This document shows positions 7,820 to 15,935 of a DNA stretch of 29,748 nt, one piece after another. Position numbers and translations under genes: made by a program. The stretch's first letter is position 1. Each line of letters starts with the position of its first letter. The notes under the pieces are model-generated. The model was not told the DNA's origin, made no database searches, and saw only the letters and a program-made list of their open reading frames with translations. The stretch comes from a virus: positions 1 to 29,748 of IMG/VR virus record IMGVR_UViG_3300036781_000255; one strand, written 5' to 3'.

Positions 7820-8653
7820 TCATCCTCCGTTGTGCATATACGGCAATGGCCCCAGCAGGACATGCCCTGTCTGTGTGTCGTAGCGCACCGCCTTGTATCC
7901 AGGGGGGTACTTGGCCAACCATTCATTCATCGCCGAATTGACGGTGCAGAACGCCGTTACGTCGTCGATCAGGATGTATTTGGCGCGGCCCCAGCACAGG
8001 CCGATGTCGTGCAGCGCGCCCTCATGGCTGTGGTTGCCATCGACGTGCGCCAGGTCGTAGGTGCGCGACAGGTGCGTCATCGTGCCGCTGTCAGCGCGTG
8101 CCAGTCTCAGGTCATGCTGCGGGAATTCCTCGTGCAACATGCCGTTGGCATATTCGAGGCTGTTGATATCGACGCCATGGTACGTCGTGCCAGCCGGGCA
8201 TCCGCTGAGCATGGCCCATGCCGAGTAGCCGTAGCGCACGCCGATCTCGAAGATGCTGGTCGGCTTCAGTCCGGAGCAAAGCTCCGTGTATAAGCTGTAA
8301 TTCGCGCCATATTTGGCGGTCGAATAGTCCTCGCGAAAGCCGTCGCCCGGAGCGAAGATGCGATCAGGCAGGCGATAGCGGGTGCCATCGAACGGAGCAA
8401 CCGGCAGGGCGTCCAGCGCCTCCTGCGGCCCGATTTTGCGAATGAAGACGTGCCGCGCGTCGTCAGTCTCATGGATCTCAAGGTCGAGCGCCGGATTGCC
8501 GGTGATCAGGAACCGCACGCGCGCATCGGCCAGTGGCTGGTAGTCCTTCTCCGGCATCTTCTCCCGTGGGGATAGGAAGATAACGCAGTCCTGCGTGTTG
8601 GCGATCTCAGCCCAGACGCGGGTAATCTCGGCGCTGATCTCTTGGTCGGTCAC
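7820..8653 (-). CDS. Class I SAM-dependent methyltransferase with novel N-terminal part
   Basis: 277 residues with GTG at 8653 overlapping the upstream TGA. Residues 135-142 (FEIGVRYG) are the glycine-rich SAM-binding motif I. Asp162 in YHGVDIN is motif II, and residues 200-215 plus YILIDDV at about 226-232 fit the Methyltransf_24 type. The first 130 residues have no recognised domain. It is embedded between the head-morphogenesis protein and a peptidase, so it may modify a virion component, a small molecule or a surface glycan. The substrate cannot be told from sequence. Confidence 0.65.
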   Translation of the reverse strand: MTDQEISAEITRVWAEIANTQDCVIFLSPREKMPEKDYQPLADARVRFLITGNPALDLEIHETDDARHVFIRKIGPQEALDALPVAPFDGTRYRLPDRIFAPGDGFREDYSTAKYGANYSLYTELCSGLKPTSIFEIGVRYGYSAWAMLSGCPAGTTYHGVDINSLEYANGMLHEEFPQHDLRLARADSGTMTHLSRTYDLAHVDGNHSHEGALHDIGLCWGRAKYILIDDVTAFCTVNSAMNEWLAKYPPGYKAVRYDTQTGHVLLGPLPYMHNGG

Positions 8654-9471
8654 GCGGTCATTCTCTCCCTTGCTTCGGCCAGCGCAGCCTTGCCGCGCTC
8701 GGTCAGCATGTCGGCAGGCACATCGCGGAGGTTGTAGACGTAGCGCGCGTAGCAGCGGCAGAAGACGAACTCGCCCGGCTTCTCATGGTCCTCCCACGCA
8801 CCCTGCTCGCCGATGCGGAGGAAGCGCCGCTGCACCGCCCAGCTATCTCGTATGGCGTAGAAGACCTTGTCCCGCTCCTTGTGGTCCTCGCGATAGTCGT
8901 AGCCGCTCTGGCGCCAATGGGAGCGCCACACAGCGCCAATCGCATCGGCGTCCTGGGCGACTATTTCGGAGAGTGCCGCGTTGAGTTTATGCCCCTGGTC
9001 GACCACTACCCTCCGCTCCTCGAAGGGCAGCGACGTGAGGGACTTGCGGATATGCCGTTTTAGCTCGCGCCGGTCTATTTGATAGACGCCGCCAGCTGGT
9101 ATCGATGTGGCCCAGCCCTGGAACCGGCGCAGCGTGTCGTTGATGGCCTGCTCACGGTTGAGGCGGATCAGGTTGGCGCTGGCCAGAAGACGGCGGTCGA
9201 GTTCCGACCGTAGGTGCGGTGCAATGCGCTGGAGCGTGAAGCGATCAACACCATTGTGGTGGTGCAGAATGCTGCCGTCCTCGATCAGCCGCTCGAATGT
9301 AGCACCAAGAACGCGCTTTAATTTCCTGGTAAGCGCCGTCTCTGACACCATGTCCTGTTCGGCGGCCCGGCGTATCTCGCCGATCCAGTATTCAAGCCGC
9401 TCCGCGCTCTCATAGCCGTATTCAGCGATGTCGTTGATCGCGTCGGTTACGGTTGCGAAGAATGACGGCAT
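8650..9471 (-). CDS. Phage head morphogenesis protein, Mu gpF / SPP1 gp7-like
   Basis: 273 residues, ATG at 9471; the start overlaps the small membrane gene by 50 bases, but the N-terminal helices look genuine. The C-terminal block (YREDHKERDKVFYAIRDSWA at about 197-216, then a CRCYARYVYNLRDVP and LTERGKAAL ending) is the Mu F-like minor head domain, including the conserved Cys-x-Cys after a Gly-Glu-Phe-Val strand. These proteins enter the procapsid with the portal. Location directly after the portal is canonical. Confidence 0.75.
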   Translation of the reverse strand: MPSFFATVTDAINDIAEYGYESAERLEYWIGEIRRAAEQDMVSETALTRKLKRVLGATFERLIEDGSILHHHNGVDRFTLQRIAPHLRSELDRRLLASANLIRLNREQAINDTLRRFQGWATSIPAGGVYQIDRRELKRHIRKSLTSLPFEERRVVVDQGHKLNAALSEIVAQDADAIGAVWRSHWRQSGYDYREDHKERDKVFYAIRDSWAVQRRFLRIGEQGAWEDHEKPGEFVFCRCYARYVYNLRDVPADMLTERGKAALAEARERMTA

Positions 9472-9613
9472 ATGCTGAATCTATCTTTCTTCGCCACTTC
9501 CAGTCGCGCCGCTGGGAAAGCATGAAAATTCCGATGACCAGAGCCAGGCCCAGCGCGATAGGTATGAACACGGCGTAGGCGACAAGGCGCACGATCCAAA
9601 GCGGATCGATCAC
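9422..9613 (-). CDS. 63-residue single-helix membrane protein
   Basis: GTG at 9613 overlaps the portal stop (GTGA). Residues about 5-32 are one long hydrophobic helix (LVAYAVFIPIALGLALVIG), followed by a strongly basic tail (RRDWKWRRK ... RNRNRRDQRHR). The 3' end runs 50 bases into the head-morphogenesis gene. This basic-tailed topology occurs in phage holins and lysis regulators, but the role here is unknown. Confidence 0.5.
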   Translation of the reverse strand: MIDPLWIVRLVAYAVFIPIALGLALVIGIFMLSQRRDWKWRRKIDSAYAVILRNRNRRDQRHR

Positions 9614-11142
9614 TTATTGCCGCCACCCACCAGCTTGAAGTTCGGCAGCTTCGGCTGGCCCATGCCACCCATGGGCTTCTGCGCACCGCCCTCACCTTGG
9701 GCATCCGCAGCGCCAGTGGCCATGGCCATATCGTGCTGCTCCTGCATCTGCTCCTGCTGCTCCTGGGCATGCTCGATCAGCGCCTCGGTATCGATCGATA
9801 GCGTGGAGCTGAACAGCAGCTCGGACTGATTGACGGCGTCCACAACCCAGTCGATGAACCTGCCCTTGTTCTCCGGGTCCATCTCGACCGACAGGAGCTG
9901 ATACGTGGCGAGCGCTGCTTTGAGCCGGATGTCGTCGACCTTGACCTTCTCGCTGTCCGGCTCCTCCAGCAGCGACGGCCACTCGGCCTTGAAGTTGTTC
10001 TGCCACTGGGTCAGCGCCGCGTCGAATTTAACGTTGCCGTATTCCTGCGGATAACGCTGCTGTATGTCGGTGTAGAAATCCTGGTTCCAGGCCCTGTGCT
10101 GAACGATATTGTCCATGAACTCGTAGGTCGGCTCCATCGTCTCGCGGAACCGCTCGACATAGCGCGCCACAACCTTGGCGTCCTCAGTGCCTTCGCCAAA
10201 GCCCTCGGTCAGTGTCTCGTTCTCAAGCAACACCGCAGGCATGTCAGCACCAGTGGCGATGTTCTTGAGGATGTCGGTGCGCGCCCATCCTCCAGCCGCA
10301 TCGACGTTCTGAAGGTTCAGCGATGCGATGTCTTCCTCGATACCTATCGACAGCACATTGTCGGTTTGCGCCTCTCGCAGCATCGCACGCTTGGCGGCGA
10401 ACAGCGATGTCATGGCGCGATTGATGATGCTGCCGGGGGAATTCATCTTGGCGATAAGCACGCCCGCCTTCCGCGCGACCATGTCGTCGGTCATCATCGT
10501 CTGTAGGAACGACTTTAGCGGGAAGAGCACACGCTGATAAACAGACCGACCAACAAAGCCGAACGCGCTTTGTGTATACGAAATGTATATAGGCTCCTCG
10601 TTCATCACGATGCAGACGCGCGAGCGGTGGTATGTCTCACCCTGCGTTGTGATCTGCGTGGTCTTCTGGAATAGCGGGCTGTTCGTGTTCTGATCCAGAA
10701 CCAGCGAGCCTGCCGTATTCAACGGGTCCAGGACGTTGAAATAGATGCTGTCGGTCGCGAGCGTCTCAGGCTTAAGTGGCTGGTCGCTGCCCTTGCCCAC
10801 CACGCCCAGCACGACGGACGAGATGCCGTAGATGCGGGATTGCTTGACAACGTTGTGGATGATCTTGTCCGCGTGTATCGATCGCCATTCTTTCTCGAAT
10901 GCCTCGGCCACACGCTCCGGCGCTCCAGAGACGGTGATCTTGCGTGGCTGGCTCTGTGCCAGGTTAATCGGCGCCTCTGCCATCTTCGCGCCCAGCGGAT
11001 GGTAGAGATAAATCAGCTTGCAGAGGTTGTAGTCAGCATCGGCTCCCGGCTGAATGTCGTCCGCAGCCAGGATGGTCATGAGCGCTGTGCCCATGGTCGA
11101 GCCGCTAAGGCTTATGCTTGAGCCTTGCGGCAGATCGGACAC
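9610..11142 (-). CDS. Portal protein, DUF1073 family
   Basis: 510 residues from a GTG at 11142 with AGGAG eight bases upstream. The sequence from GAKMAEAPINLA (about 52) through IYGISSVVLGV, then the TGADMPAVLLENETLTEGFGEG segment, matches DUF1073 (anti-CBASS Acb1-containing portal superfamily). The C-terminal 70 residues are Gln/Met/Gly-rich and disordered. The portal forms the dodecameric ring at the packaging vertex, docking terminase and then the neck. The terminase gene lies just upstream and the Mu F-like gene downstream. Length is typical. Confidence 0.85.
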   Translation of the reverse strand: MSDLPQGSSISLSGSTMGTALMTILAADDIQPGADADYNLCKLIYLYHPLGAKMAEAPINLAQSQPRKITVSGAPERVAEAFEKEWRSIHADKIIHNVVKQSRIYGISSVVLGVVGKGSDQPLKPETLATDSIYFNVLDPLNTAGSLVLDQNTNSPLFQKTTQITTQGETYHRSRVCIVMNEEPIYISYTQSAFGFVGRSVYQRVLFPLKSFLQTMMTDDMVARKAGVLIAKMNSPGSIINRAMTSLFAAKRAMLREAQTDNVLSIGIEEDIASLNLQNVDAAGGWARTDILKNIATGADMPAVLLENETLTEGFGEGTEDAKVVARYVERFRETMEPTYEFMDNIVQHRAWNQDFYTDIQQRYPQEYGNVKFDAALTQWQNNFKAEWPSLLEEPDSEKVKVDDIRLKAALATYQLLSVEMDPENKGRFIDWVVDAVNQSELLFSSTLSIDTEALIEHAQEQQEQMQEQHDMAMATGAADAQGEGGAQKPMGGMGQPKLPNFKLVGGGNK

Positions 11143-11437
11143 CTGCTATTCTCCTGATGCCGGTAGTGCATCTGGCGTGAAGTGAGTGGGGATCAGTGGA
11201 TCGGCGTACGCGCGCCCATGTCGGACCCATAAGTGGATCGCTAGGAACCGATGAGCATGAGCGCGGCGCTGCATCCTAGGTAGGGCCTCGGCCCAGCAGC
11301 ATCCGAACCGCGGCCGGCAACGTTCTCCCCTAAAAGCCCCCGGCCCAAATTGCATGGGTGCAGCCTCGGGCCGGGTTGGTTTGGTAGGTTGGGGAGGGAA
11401 ACGCACCTACGCGCGTGATTGCAGCACGCGGCAGGCC
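11143..11437 (-). promoter_or_regulatory. 295-bp leader between terminase and portal with hairpins
   Basis: There is no convincing gene here; an 86-codon frame has poor composition and no ribosome site. An 8-bp perfect inverted repeat, CCCGGCCC / GGGCCGGG (11339-11346, 11368-11375), is followed on the minus transcript by GGCTTTTAG, so it may act as a terminator-like attenuator. Downstream, CTAGGA / TCCTAG (11241-11246, 11274-11279) encloses an inner AGCG / CGCT hairpin. The block ends in the AGGAG of the portal. It may hold a promoter for the head operon, but no clear -35/-10 pair was seen. Confidence 0.45.
11338..11376 (-). terminator. Terminator-like hairpin after terminase large subunit
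   Basis: On the minus strand the stem CCCGGCCC pairs perfectly with GGGCCGGG across a 21-base loop that itself contains TGCA / TGCA. A short TTTT follows after four bases. The U tract is short and offset, so partial termination or attenuation is more likely than a full stop. It lies 62 bases after the terminase stop codon. Confidence 0.4.
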
Positions 11438-12745
11438 TCAGAAGCCCTTGGCGTCACCTAACGCCAGGGCAATGGAGTACGTGAAGCAATCGAGGAGATC
11501 ATCTGTGCCAACGCCAGCATCGATACCGACGCGATAGCCGACCACCTGGCTGCGGAGATGATTGGCCGATATCTCCTTGAACACCAGGATCCGGTCGTAG
11601 GCAGCTTGGCTGAACTTGACCATGCCGCGGTGCACATAGCCGCTCACGCTAATGGCCCGCGCGTCCTTGCCCAGATCGGTCAGCTTGCTTTCGATCGCGA
11701 TGGCCTTCCAGCCTCGTCTGCGGGCTTGCTGGAGCAGGATAGTCCCAGACCCCTTGTCCTCGATGAACGCGCCCAGCGAGCCACCACGGGACCGGCAGGC
11801 GCGGGATAGCTCCTCCAGCCGCCTGTAGACGCCAGGTAGCCACTCCTCGAGCAGCGAGCCAGGGATCTGCAACACGTCGTAGTCCAGTAGGATCAGAGGC
11901 ACGCCGTAATGCTGCGACAGCGAACAGTAGAGAACCGCGGTGCCGTCGTGTTCTTTGCCATCCTTGATGGCAGTATCGATAACAGCGAACACGCCATCGC
12001 AGAACTTTGGATATTCGACCGGCTGGTGGTTCTCATCGAGCAGCGACTCAAGCGGGAAGAACGCATTGCCCGAGAAGTCGACGAACTTAGCCTCGTATTC
12101 CTGCTCGAATACCAGCGGATGCGTGCGAGCCTTGAGTGCGTCGAGTTCGGCTGCCGGCAGATACGGATTGTTGGCGCTTGGCGCCCAGTATTCCGTGAAG
12201 CCCCACTGCGGGTCGTTGCATAGCTGGTAGAAGAAGTTGCCGGGGTCTGCGCCGTTGGTGTTCGATGTCGCGAGCGCAGAGCCGATAAAGTCGAGCAGCG
12301 TCGGCTCGATGCTCTTGCGCCATATCTCGATGGTGCCAGGCTTGCAGAATGCGGCCTCGTCGATGATGACCTGGTGATAGCGCCTGCTTCTCCCAGCGCG
12401 TTCGTTGTCCAACGACCAGAAATCGATGCGACCACCAGTGGTGAGGCGTATGACGCCATCCATGCGCGACGAGCGACTGATGATCGGCGAGAGGTAATAC
12501 GCGATGTCGGTGTAGGCTTCGGACAGGAACTTGTATTGCGGCGCGAAGAAACCGACCAGCTTGCCAGCGATCGCTAGTTCGCACGCCATCGTCTCGGCCA
12601 GCAGCGTCTTGCCCCAACGCCGCCCGCATCGGATGGCCTTGTGCCTACCTGGAACTGCAAGCGCCTTGACCTGGTCAGGATGCGGCGTCGGCAGTTCGAT
12701 CTCGATCTCTCTCAATGGCCTTTCTTGCGGAACTGGTGCCGGCAT
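11438..12745 (-). CDS. Terminase large subunit
   Basis: 435 residues, ATG at 12745. The N-terminal ATPase has Walker A GRRWGKT (41-47) and Walker B VIIDEA (126-131). The C-terminal RNase H-like nuclease shows VFAVIDTAIKDG at about 249-260, an acidic FIEDKGSG at about 335, and a final Asp pair in GVGTDDLLDCF. It cuts concatemeric DNA and pumps it through the portal. It is preceded by a small membrane gene and the small subunit, and followed by the portal, the usual packaging order. All catalytic acids appear present, so it should be functional. Confidence 0.9.
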   Translation of the reverse strand: MPAPVPQERPLREIEIELPTPHPDQVKALAVPGRHKAIRCGRRWGKTLLAETMACELAIAGKLVGFFAPQYKFLSEAYTDIAYYLSPIISRSSRMDGVIRLTTGGRIDFWSLDNERAGRSRRYHQVIIDEAAFCKPGTIEIWRKSIEPTLLDFIGSALATSNTNGADPGNFFYQLCNDPQWGFTEYWAPSANNPYLPAAELDALKARTHPLVFEQEYEAKFVDFSGNAFFPLESLLDENHQPVEYPKFCDGVFAVIDTAIKDGKEHDGTAVLYCSLSQHYGVPLILLDYDVLQIPGSLLEEWLPGVYRRLEELSRACRSRGGSLGAFIEDKGSGTILLQQARRRGWKAIAIESKLTDLGKDARAISVSGYVHRGMVKFSQAAYDRILVFKEISANHLRSQVVGYRVGIDAGVGTDDLLDCFTYSIALALGDAKGF

Positions 12746-12748
12746 TGG

Positions 12749-12937
12749 CTATTCGTCGCGCCGCCTTTGGTCTCTACGATGTCTCATGGACTTGCGCAGT
12801 CTGTGAACGGTGATGATTATGTTGATGAACTGTGCAACCGACATAAAGATCCAAGGCGTTGCGATGAACGCCATGCCTATCATGGCCATGCGCCAGTCGA
12901 TGTGTATCCAGAGGCCGGTTACCGACTGCTCGGGCAA
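12749..12937 (-). CDS. 62-residue membrane protein between the terminase genes
   Basis: The frame starts with TTG at 12937 directly after the TAA of the small subunit; an internal ATG at residue 17 or 19 is an alternative. Residues 17-45 form one hydrophobic helix (MAMIGMAFIATPWIFMSV and on), followed by a basic tail (HRLRKSMRHRRDQRRR). It ends three bases before the terminase ATG. The weak start codon makes me moderately unsure. Function unknown. Confidence 0.45.
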   Translation of the reverse strand: MPEQSVTGLWIHIDWRMAMIGMAFIATPWIFMSVAQFINIIITVHRLRKSMRHRRDQRRRDE

Positions 12938-13303
12938 TTACTCGTCGCTCGGCTCGCGCTGCACCGACGCTATGCCACCACGCACAATGATCGTGGTGTC
13001 GCCGCCACCGCCGGCTTCTTCCGGCTTCTGCTTCCACTCAGGGCCGCCACGACATGCGAGCCAGTAGCGTATTGCGCCGATGTTGCCGCCGAGTGACGCT
13101 TTGACGAGCGCCGCACCCACCATGCTTTTCACTTGCTCGAAGCCGGTGTCCAGCTCGCGGCGATAGTGCTTCATTAGCGTCTTCTCATCGACGCCCATCA
13201 CCATTGCGATGGTCTTGTGCGTATTGCCGTTGGCCTTCAGGACCTGGACCATCTGGCGTGATTTATCAGTCGGCTTGTGTGTTATAGACAAGCACGTGCA
13301 CAC
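12938..13303 (-). CDS. Terminase small subunit-like DNA-binding protein
   Basis: 121 residues from a GTG at 13303 with AGGAG twelve bases upstream. Residues about 12-50 (PTDKSRQMVQVLKANGNTHK then TIAMVMGVDEKTLMKHYRRE) form a helix-turn-helix of the small-terminase or resolvase-like type. A helical C-terminal part (ALVKASLGGNIGAIRYWLACRG) is usual for small subunits. It recognises the packaging site and recruits the large subunit. It lies just upstream of the large subunit, separated only by a tiny membrane gene. Confidence 0.75.
   Translation of the reverse strand: MCTCLSITHKPTDKSRQMVQVLKANGNTHKTIAMVMGVDEKTLMKHYRRELDTGFEQVKSMVGAALVKASLGGNIGAIRYWLACRGGPEWKQKPEEAGGGGDTTIIVRGGIASVQREPSDE
13274..13291 (-). 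promoter_or_regulatory. Third, shorter copy of the TTGACTATAA-ACACACAAG motif
   Basis: The minus strand reads TTGTCTATAACACACAAG, equal to the virB-upstream motif apart from one substitution and a two-base deletion. It overlaps codons 5-10 of the small terminase frame. CTTGT / ACAAG at its two ends is a dyad. It may be a regulatory site for the packaging genes, or chance; the gap lowers confidence. Confidence 0.3.
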
Positions 13304-13318
13304 ACATTCCAGGCGCTC

Positions 13319-14593
13319 CTATAGGGCGCTGGAAGTGTCGGCCCCCTGCATTTGCATCTCCTCGGCACGCTCAGCGTATGTCTGTCCTGTGCGTTCTAGC
13401 GTCGCTTGCTGGCCGGTGAAATTCTGCCAGCGTTGGATTGCGACATCGACATATTGCGGACTAATCTCGATGGCGTGGCACACGCGGCCGGTCATTTCGG
13501 CGGCGATGATCGTGGTTCCTGAACCAACGAACGGATCATATACCGCTTGGCCAGGGCTGGAGTTGTTCTCGATAGGGCGCTTCATGCATTCGACGGGCTT
13601 CTGCGTGCTGTGGCCGGTGTCGTTATTCCGATGCTTGTCTATTTGCCAGAGCGTAGTCTGTGAACGACTACCACTCCAGTGGCCCGTCCCGCTTCGGCGG
13701 ACTACATACCAGCAGGTCTCGTGCTGGTTATGATAATGCCCTCGACCGAAGGTATGGGCTGCCTTGGCCCAAACTATCAGGTTGCGGGTCTCTAATCCAA
13801 CCGCCTCCATCTGCCGCGCCATCGACACCAACTGCCGCTCACCGTGCCAGACATAGGCAACATCGCCAGCGAACAGCGACCATGCCTCCGACCAATCAGC
13901 CTGGTCGTCGTTTCCTACCTTGCCGATCGACCGTTTGTAGGTAGGCTGTTGGCCAATAGCCTTCTGATATTCGTTCCGCCACTCTGCATCATAGCTAACC
14001 CCATAAGGCGGATCGGTGACCATCAGGTGCGGCCGCACGCCGCCCAGCGCCAGCGCCACGTCAGCCTCGCTCGTCGCATCGCCGCACGCCAGCCGGTGCC
14101 GCCCAAGCAACCATACATCGCCTGTGCGAGACACAGACTCGGCCGGTGCCTCGGGCACCTCATCGGGATCAGTGAGGCCATCCGTGCGTGGCGTAAGCAG
14201 TTCGGTAAGTTCGAGGCCGGAGAAGCCGGTCAGACCTAGATCGAAGCCATCGAACTGCAGATCGATCAGCTCTGCCCGCAGCAGTTCGTCCGACCAGCCG
14301 GCATTGAGCGCGAGCTTGTTGTCCGCAATGCGCAGCGCGCGCTTCTGGGCGGCTGTGAGGCCATGGAGCGCGATGGTGGGGACTTGCTCCATCCCGAGGC
14401 TGGCCGCCGCCAGAAGCCTGCCATGGCCCGCGATGACGCTGTTGTGGTCGTCGGTCAGGATCGGGTTGGCAAAGCCATACTCGCGGATGCTGGCGGCGAT
14501 CTGCGCAATCTGCTCGGGGCTGTGGGTGCGCGCGTTCTTCGGATACGGTGCTAGATCGGCAATGGGGAGGTAGCAGATTGCCAGGTCGGGCAT
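13319..14593 (-). CDS. ParB-domain fused DNA methyltransferase (beta class, N6-A or N4-C)
   Basis: 424 residues, ATG at 14593 with GGGAG six bases upstream. Residues about 5-110 are a ParB/Srx-like N-terminal domain (NARTHSPEQIAQIAASI, VIAGHGRLLAA). TDPPYG (193-198) is the catalytic motif IV, and DPFVGSGTT (353-361) is the SAM-binding motif I. The order IV before I marks the beta class. It methylates adenine or cytosine in phage DNA, perhaps for protection or packaging control. It lies just upstream of the terminase small subunit, and no matching restriction enzyme is near. Confidence 0.85.
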   Translation of the reverse strand: MPDLAICYLPIADLAPYPKNARTHSPEQIAQIAASIREYGFANPILTDDHNSVIAGHGRLLAAASLGMEQVPTIALHGLTAAQKRALRIADNKLALNAGWSDELLRAELIDLQFDGFDLGLTGFSGLELTELLTPRTDGLTDPDEVPEAPAESVSRTGDVWLLGRHRLACGDATSEADVALALGGVRPHLMVTDPPYGVSYDAEWRNEYQKAIGQQPTYKRSIGKVGNDDQADWSEAWSLFAGDVAYVWHGERQLVSMARQMEAVGLETRNLIVWAKAAHTFGRGHYHNQHETCWYVVRRSGTGHWSGSRSQTTLWQIDKHRNNDTGHSTQKPVECMKRPIENNSSPGQAVYDPFVGSGTTIIAAEMTGRVCHAIEISPQYVDVAIQRWQNFTGQQATLERTGQTYAERAEEMQMQGADTSSAL

Positions 14594-14625
14594 CTAATTC
14601 TCCCGCACCAGTAGCAAGGCTAGTG

Positions 14626-14658
14626 CATTGACACGCCTAGCTTTCCCCATTGTCAAGC
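14626..14658 (-). promoter_or_regulatory. TTGACA-17-TGTCAA inverted repeat upstream of the ParB-methyltransferase
   Basis: In the 59-base gap the minus strand reads TTGACA (14656-14651), 17 bases, then TGTCAA (14633-14628). It is both a perfect 6-bp inverted repeat and a consensus -35 with a poor -10. It could be an operator or the promoter for the methyltransferase and terminase genes. The ParB-methyltransferase ribosome site lies about 25 bases further on. Confidence 0.35.
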
Positions 14659-15228
14659 CATTCCGTAGTGGTCGGTGAGGCGGGTGAGGCCGACATCTAG
14701 TATGTCTCGGGATGTGCCATGCCTACATCTGCGTGACATATCAACGACTTGCAGGGTCACATGGCCCAGCACGACGAGGCGCACGATATCGGCGACCATG
14801 GCGTTGTTTTCTGGCCCGCGGATGGCCAGCCACGCCTGCCGCACGCTGCGTTGGGCATCGAGGAGAAGCTGGGCGGGGGTTTGGCCGTCTCCGGCGGCAG
14901 CGGCGATGTAGCTCATCCAGGCCATGGGGCGGACGCCGTTGGCAATGGCGTTGTGGCGGCGGAACTCCTCTGCGGCGAGCCACTGGGCGCGGCCTGGGCC
15001 TTCGCGGGTCACGTCGAGGATGGCGATGAGCGGGTCGATGCGGCGGGCCACACGGACTGTGGCGCCGCGTTTGTCGGGGTGTTCGATGTCGACGATGTCG
15101 GCCAGTTCCATGTTCGCGGAGGCACCGATGCGGGTGGGTGTGAGGCGCGCGTTGCGGCGCACGAAGGCGTGGCCGTAGTCGTCCGGGTGGTCGAGCAGCG
15201 CGGTCGCAGCGGGGCGGTGCTTAACCAC
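14653..15228 (-). CDS. Unknown phage protein, DUF6456-like C-terminus
   Basis: 191 residues; GTG at 15228 overlaps the preceding TAG by one base. The C-terminal segment (DILDVGLTRLTDHYG) and the middle RRHNAIANGVRPMAWMSYI remind me of the DUF6456 region seen in alphaproteobacterial phage proteins, a weak match. The N-terminus begins MVKHRPAATALLDHPDDYGH. No catalytic motif is visible. Lying between the replication and packaging genes, it could be a late regulator. The family call is tentative. Confidence 0.55.
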   Translation of the reverse strand: MVKHRPAATALLDHPDDYGHAFVRRNARLTPTRIGASANMELADIVDIEHPDKRGATVRVARRIDPLIAILDVTREGPGRAQWLAAEEFRRHNAIANGVRPMAWMSYIAAAAGDGQTPAQLLLDAQRSVRQAWLAIRGPENNAMVADIVRLVVLGHVTLQVVDMSRRCRHGTSRDILDVGLTRLTDHYGMA

Positions 15229-15656
15229 TATGGAGCGTCCTCCTCTGTGGAGGATTTGGCACGCAGATCACTAGCCAAACCTTCGAGTAAACCGGCCAAT
15301 TTACGAGCCTCTAACTGCTCCTCGGCACCCAGCCTGAATACGTTTTTCCGATAAGCGCCGCGTTGTTTGATAAAACTATCGATCAGTTCTGCTAGGCTGA
15401 TCCTCAGCGGCATTTCATATTCGAACAGTCCGAAGGTAAGTGTTCCGTCACTCCCGATATCTGCCATCGTCGTTTCACGTATCTGCTCCAAGACTGCAAC
15501 TGCGGCCCTTCGGAAAAGAGCCGTGATGACCGGATTGGAATCGAAATCAGACCAATCCCATTGAGCCAAGTAGTCAGCGATCTTTTCGTCGTTGGTATCG
15601 AGGGTTACGCCCCATTCATTGGGTTCTTCGGTCGCAGCAGGTCGGTGTCGGGGCAT
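15228..15656 (-). CDS. Unknown protein (142 aa)
   Basis: Starts MPRHRPAATEEPNEWGVTLD at 15656. It is acidic, mostly helical, with WDWSDFD at about 33-39 and a long helix near the C-terminus (GAEEQLEARKLAGLLEGLASDL). No recognised domain, membrane segment or catalytic motif. Coupled by TAGTG to the next gene. It is the first gene after the structured 282-bp intergenic block. Its G+C is lower than that of its neighbours, which may mean a separate origin. Confidence 0.55.
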   Translation of the reverse strand: MPRHRPAATEEPNEWGVTLDTNDEKIADYLAQWDWSDFDSNPVITALFRRAAVAVLEQIRETTMADIGSDGTLTFGLFEYEMPLRISLAELIDSFIKQRGAYRKNVFRLGAEEQLEARKLAGLLEGLASDLRAKSSTEEDAP

Positions 15657-15720
15657 CTATTGTCCGTCCCATTAATAAGACATTGCCGGTCTTTGCGGAG
15701 AACTGGGCGCGCCGGACACT

Positions 15721-15830
15721 GGACCGTAGGTAAAGCTGGAGAATCCGCCGCGCAGAGCGCGTGCGAACTTCTGCGAGCTTTTTGGCTCGCAAAGTACGCA
15801 TGCGGACTTCTCCACTTTACCTTTAGGTCC
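15721..15830. repeat. Large inverted repeat predicted to fold as a three-way junction
   Basis: The outer arms (15721-15748 and 15801-15830) align as GGACC, AGGTAAAG, TGGAGAA and TCCGC blocks with only short bulges. Inside are a side hairpin CGCGC-AGA-GCGCG (15749-15761) and an apical stem built from TGCG / CGCA, ACTT / AAGT and TGCGAGC / GCTCGCA (15762-15800) with a T-rich loop. The same fold is possible in DNA cruciform or RNA on either strand. No U tract follows on the minus strand, so it is not a simple terminator. Confidence 0.6.
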
Positions 15831-15911
15831 GGGGAGAAGTTCCCCGCACCATTTGCGAGGTTCTGCGGAGTTATCCGGGCAAGAAGTCCGCAGAAGATGA
15901 AGAAGTCCGCA
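15801..15911. repeat. Three copies of the 11-mer AGAAGTCCGCA
   Basis: Exact copies at 15882-15892 and 15901-15911 are in direct orientation, 19 bases apart. One exact inverted copy lies at 15801-15811 and forms part of the large foldback. A degenerate copy (AGAAGTtCCcCGCA) lies near 15835-15848. Even spacing and inverted placement look like protein-binding iterons or operators, perhaps for the adjacent helicase or its C-terminal winged helix. Confidence 0.55.
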
Positions 15912-15935
15912 CCCCCAATAAGGGAGGAAAACACC

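Noticed and set aside
11146-11406. 86-codon minus-strand frame between terminase and portal
   Set aside because: Poor composition (Pro/Arg/His), no ribosome site, no recognisable fold; it spans the two foldbacks.
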